From Glycomyces fuscus (lineage in GTDB: Bacteria; Actinomycetota; Actinomycetes; Streptosporangiales; Streptosporangiaceae), in assembly GCA_002529455.1 (NCBI GenBank), contig NYMS01000058.1, positions 62,001 to 126,000 on the forward strand: 64,000 bases of DNA. Reading direction: 5' to 3'. Below are positions 62,966 through 64,000 of this stretch, one piece after another. The stretch's first letter is position 1, and each line of letters starts with the position of its first letter. A program made the position numbers and the translations under genes. The notes under the pieces were generated by a model, which was not told where the DNA came from, searched no databases, and saw only the letters and a list, made by a program, of their open reading frames with translations.

Positions 62966-63838
62966 TCAGAGGAAGAGGTCCTCCGCGTTGTCGACCTTCG
63001 CCGACCGGTGGACCCACCGGTCCAGTTCGTCCAGGTCCGAGGACGCGGTGACCCGGTCGCGCACCTCGTCGGACACCGCGATCCCCCGGGCGTCCAGCAC
63101 CCCCGGGATCGCCTCGATCCGGCCTTCGATCCGGCCCTCTCGGTAGGGACGGCCGATCAGCTCGGTCCGGAAATCATAGTCACGCACGGCCATGATCTCC
63201 TCCAGAGTTCCTAGAGCGGTCGCGGACAGTGCCGCGAGCACATAGTCAGAGTACAGCGACGACGCGGACGCATCGAGGCTCTTCAGAGCCACGGACAGGG
63301 CTTCGAGGGCGTCCTTGTCATCCGTCGGGTTCGAGGCCAGAGCGAGAATGGTCAGCACCGGATGCGCCGCCGCCGCGCTCTGGTCGGTGACGGGCGTGAG
63401 CGTGTCCATGGCCAGGACCACGGGGCGGATCTCCCCGCAGCCCAGGTCGACGGGCGGGGCGTAGCGCTTCGCGAGGGCGGTGGTCGGGGTGGGCACCAGG
63501 AGCGCGATCGGGCACCTGAGCCGATGGCGGATGTTGGCGACGTAGCAGGGCCAGGTGTAGGGCTTGCGCGGGTCCCACTCGTTCTGGGGCTCGGCGATGA
63601 TCCCCGGCACCGGCACCGGCTCGTCCTGTTTCTCGTGCGGCAGCGGCGGCCGTTCGCAGACCACGAACGAGTCGGTGATCAGCTGCGAGGGAGCGGCCCG
63701 CGTCGCCTCGGAAGCGTCACAGCGCACCCGCGTGTGCTCGGGCAGCGGCTTCCCGGTGACCTCCTGGAGGAGCTCAGCGGCGAACTTGGGGTCGTTGCGT
63801 ATGAGATCGACAGGGAGTTCGTGTTCTTATGAGGGCAT
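62966..63838 (-). pseudogene. PD-(D/E)XK-like conserved actinobacterial protein, nonsense codon at position 4
   Basis: From the ATG at 63838 the frame reads MPS, then TAA (63827-63829), then EHELPVDLIRNDPKFAAELL and continues open for 286 more codons to 62966. The N-terminal segment after the TAA is coding-like, so a Tyr or similar codon was probably lost. The body has the pattern of a family common in actinomycetes: TDSFVV, then IIAEPQNEWDPRKPYTWPCY, resembling the Asp and Glu-x-Gln/Lys of PD-(D/E)XK nucleases (Rpn-like), and a C-terminal GRIEGRIEAIPGVLDARGI. A shorter product could start at the GTG at 63727. Confidence 0.7.
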
Positions 63839-63919
63839 GACGGAAAATTAACGGTCGTGTCGCCATCTCCGCAGGCAGAAGGCGTAACGTCCAATTATGC
63901 CGCTCCTGTGCGGATGTGT

Positions 63920-64000
63920 TCAGAGGCTGACTCCGGCCTCGCCGCCGACCAGCGACTCCACGCCGCTCGCGGGCATGGGCCGGGCCACCAGGAACCCCTG
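63920..64000 (-). CDS. C-terminal end of an EAL-domain protein (partial)
   Basis: The last 26 codons of a minus-strand gene that continues beyond the window. QGFLVARPMPASGVESLV matches the conserved QG(F/Y)LFARPMPAEEFEALL-type ending of EAL domains (cyclic-di-GMP phosphodiesterases). The catalytic residues lie outside the window. Confidence 0.65.
   Translation of the reverse strand, partial: QGFLVARPMPASGVESLVGGEAGVSL

Overview
This 64 kb window has very high GC, mostly ATG/GTG starts (one TTG) with GGAGG-type ribosome binding sites, and a gene order that matches the conserved core of an actinomycete chromosome. The best guess is a Streptosporangiales/Nocardiopsaceae organism such as Nocardiopsis. 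This rests on gene content and on my memory of related gene orders, not on a database search.

Layout. 0-6 kb: ammonium transporter amtB, SRP receptor ftsY, and a two-gene cobalamin-type importer (btuC/btuF-like) behind a cobalamin riboswitch. 6-9 kb: a secreted subtilisin-like protease. 9-25 kb: the housekeeping block smc, a small coiled-coil protein, acylphosphatase, mutM, rnc, rpmF, DUF177, coaD, rsmD, recG, rpmB and thiL. A decayed TnpB element is wedged between coaD and rsmD. 25-35 kb: small envelope proteins (DUF3515, DUF3105, DUF305), the complete cytochrome bd system cydA-cydB-cydD-cydC, and an EI24-type membrane protein. 35-44 kb: ddl, a trans-sulfuration PLP enzyme, gpsA, plsC, cofC, hup, leuD, leuC and the divergent IclR regulator ndgR. 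44-51 kb: a HicA-like/HTH gene pair, two identical tRNA-Glu genes, one tRNA-Gln, gltX, an SGNH hydrolase, a FAH-family enzyme and a DUF3152 protein. 51-63 kb: cimA, ilvE, leuB, serA, ilvC, ilvN and ilvB. The right end holds a broken nuclease-like gene and the tail of an EAL-domain protein.

The most coherent biology is branched-chain amino-acid synthesis and its control. leuC, leuD, cimA, ilvE, leuB, ilvC, ilvN and ilvB are all here, with serA among them. Two of the operons (ilvBN(C) and cimA) begin with attenuators: a tiny Ile/Leu/Val-rich leader peptide, a GC hairpin over its stop codon, then a terminator with a T-run. A 15-bp dyad of the form TCTCR-N5-YGAGA, exact at three sites and degenerate at a fourth, lies in front of ilvB, leuB, an unannotated 29-codon gene next to leuB, and between leuC and ndgR. 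I propose it is the NdgR operator. Other regulatory findings are the riboswitch with a Shine-Dalgarno-sequestering hairpin before btuF, and tandem dyads before cydA.
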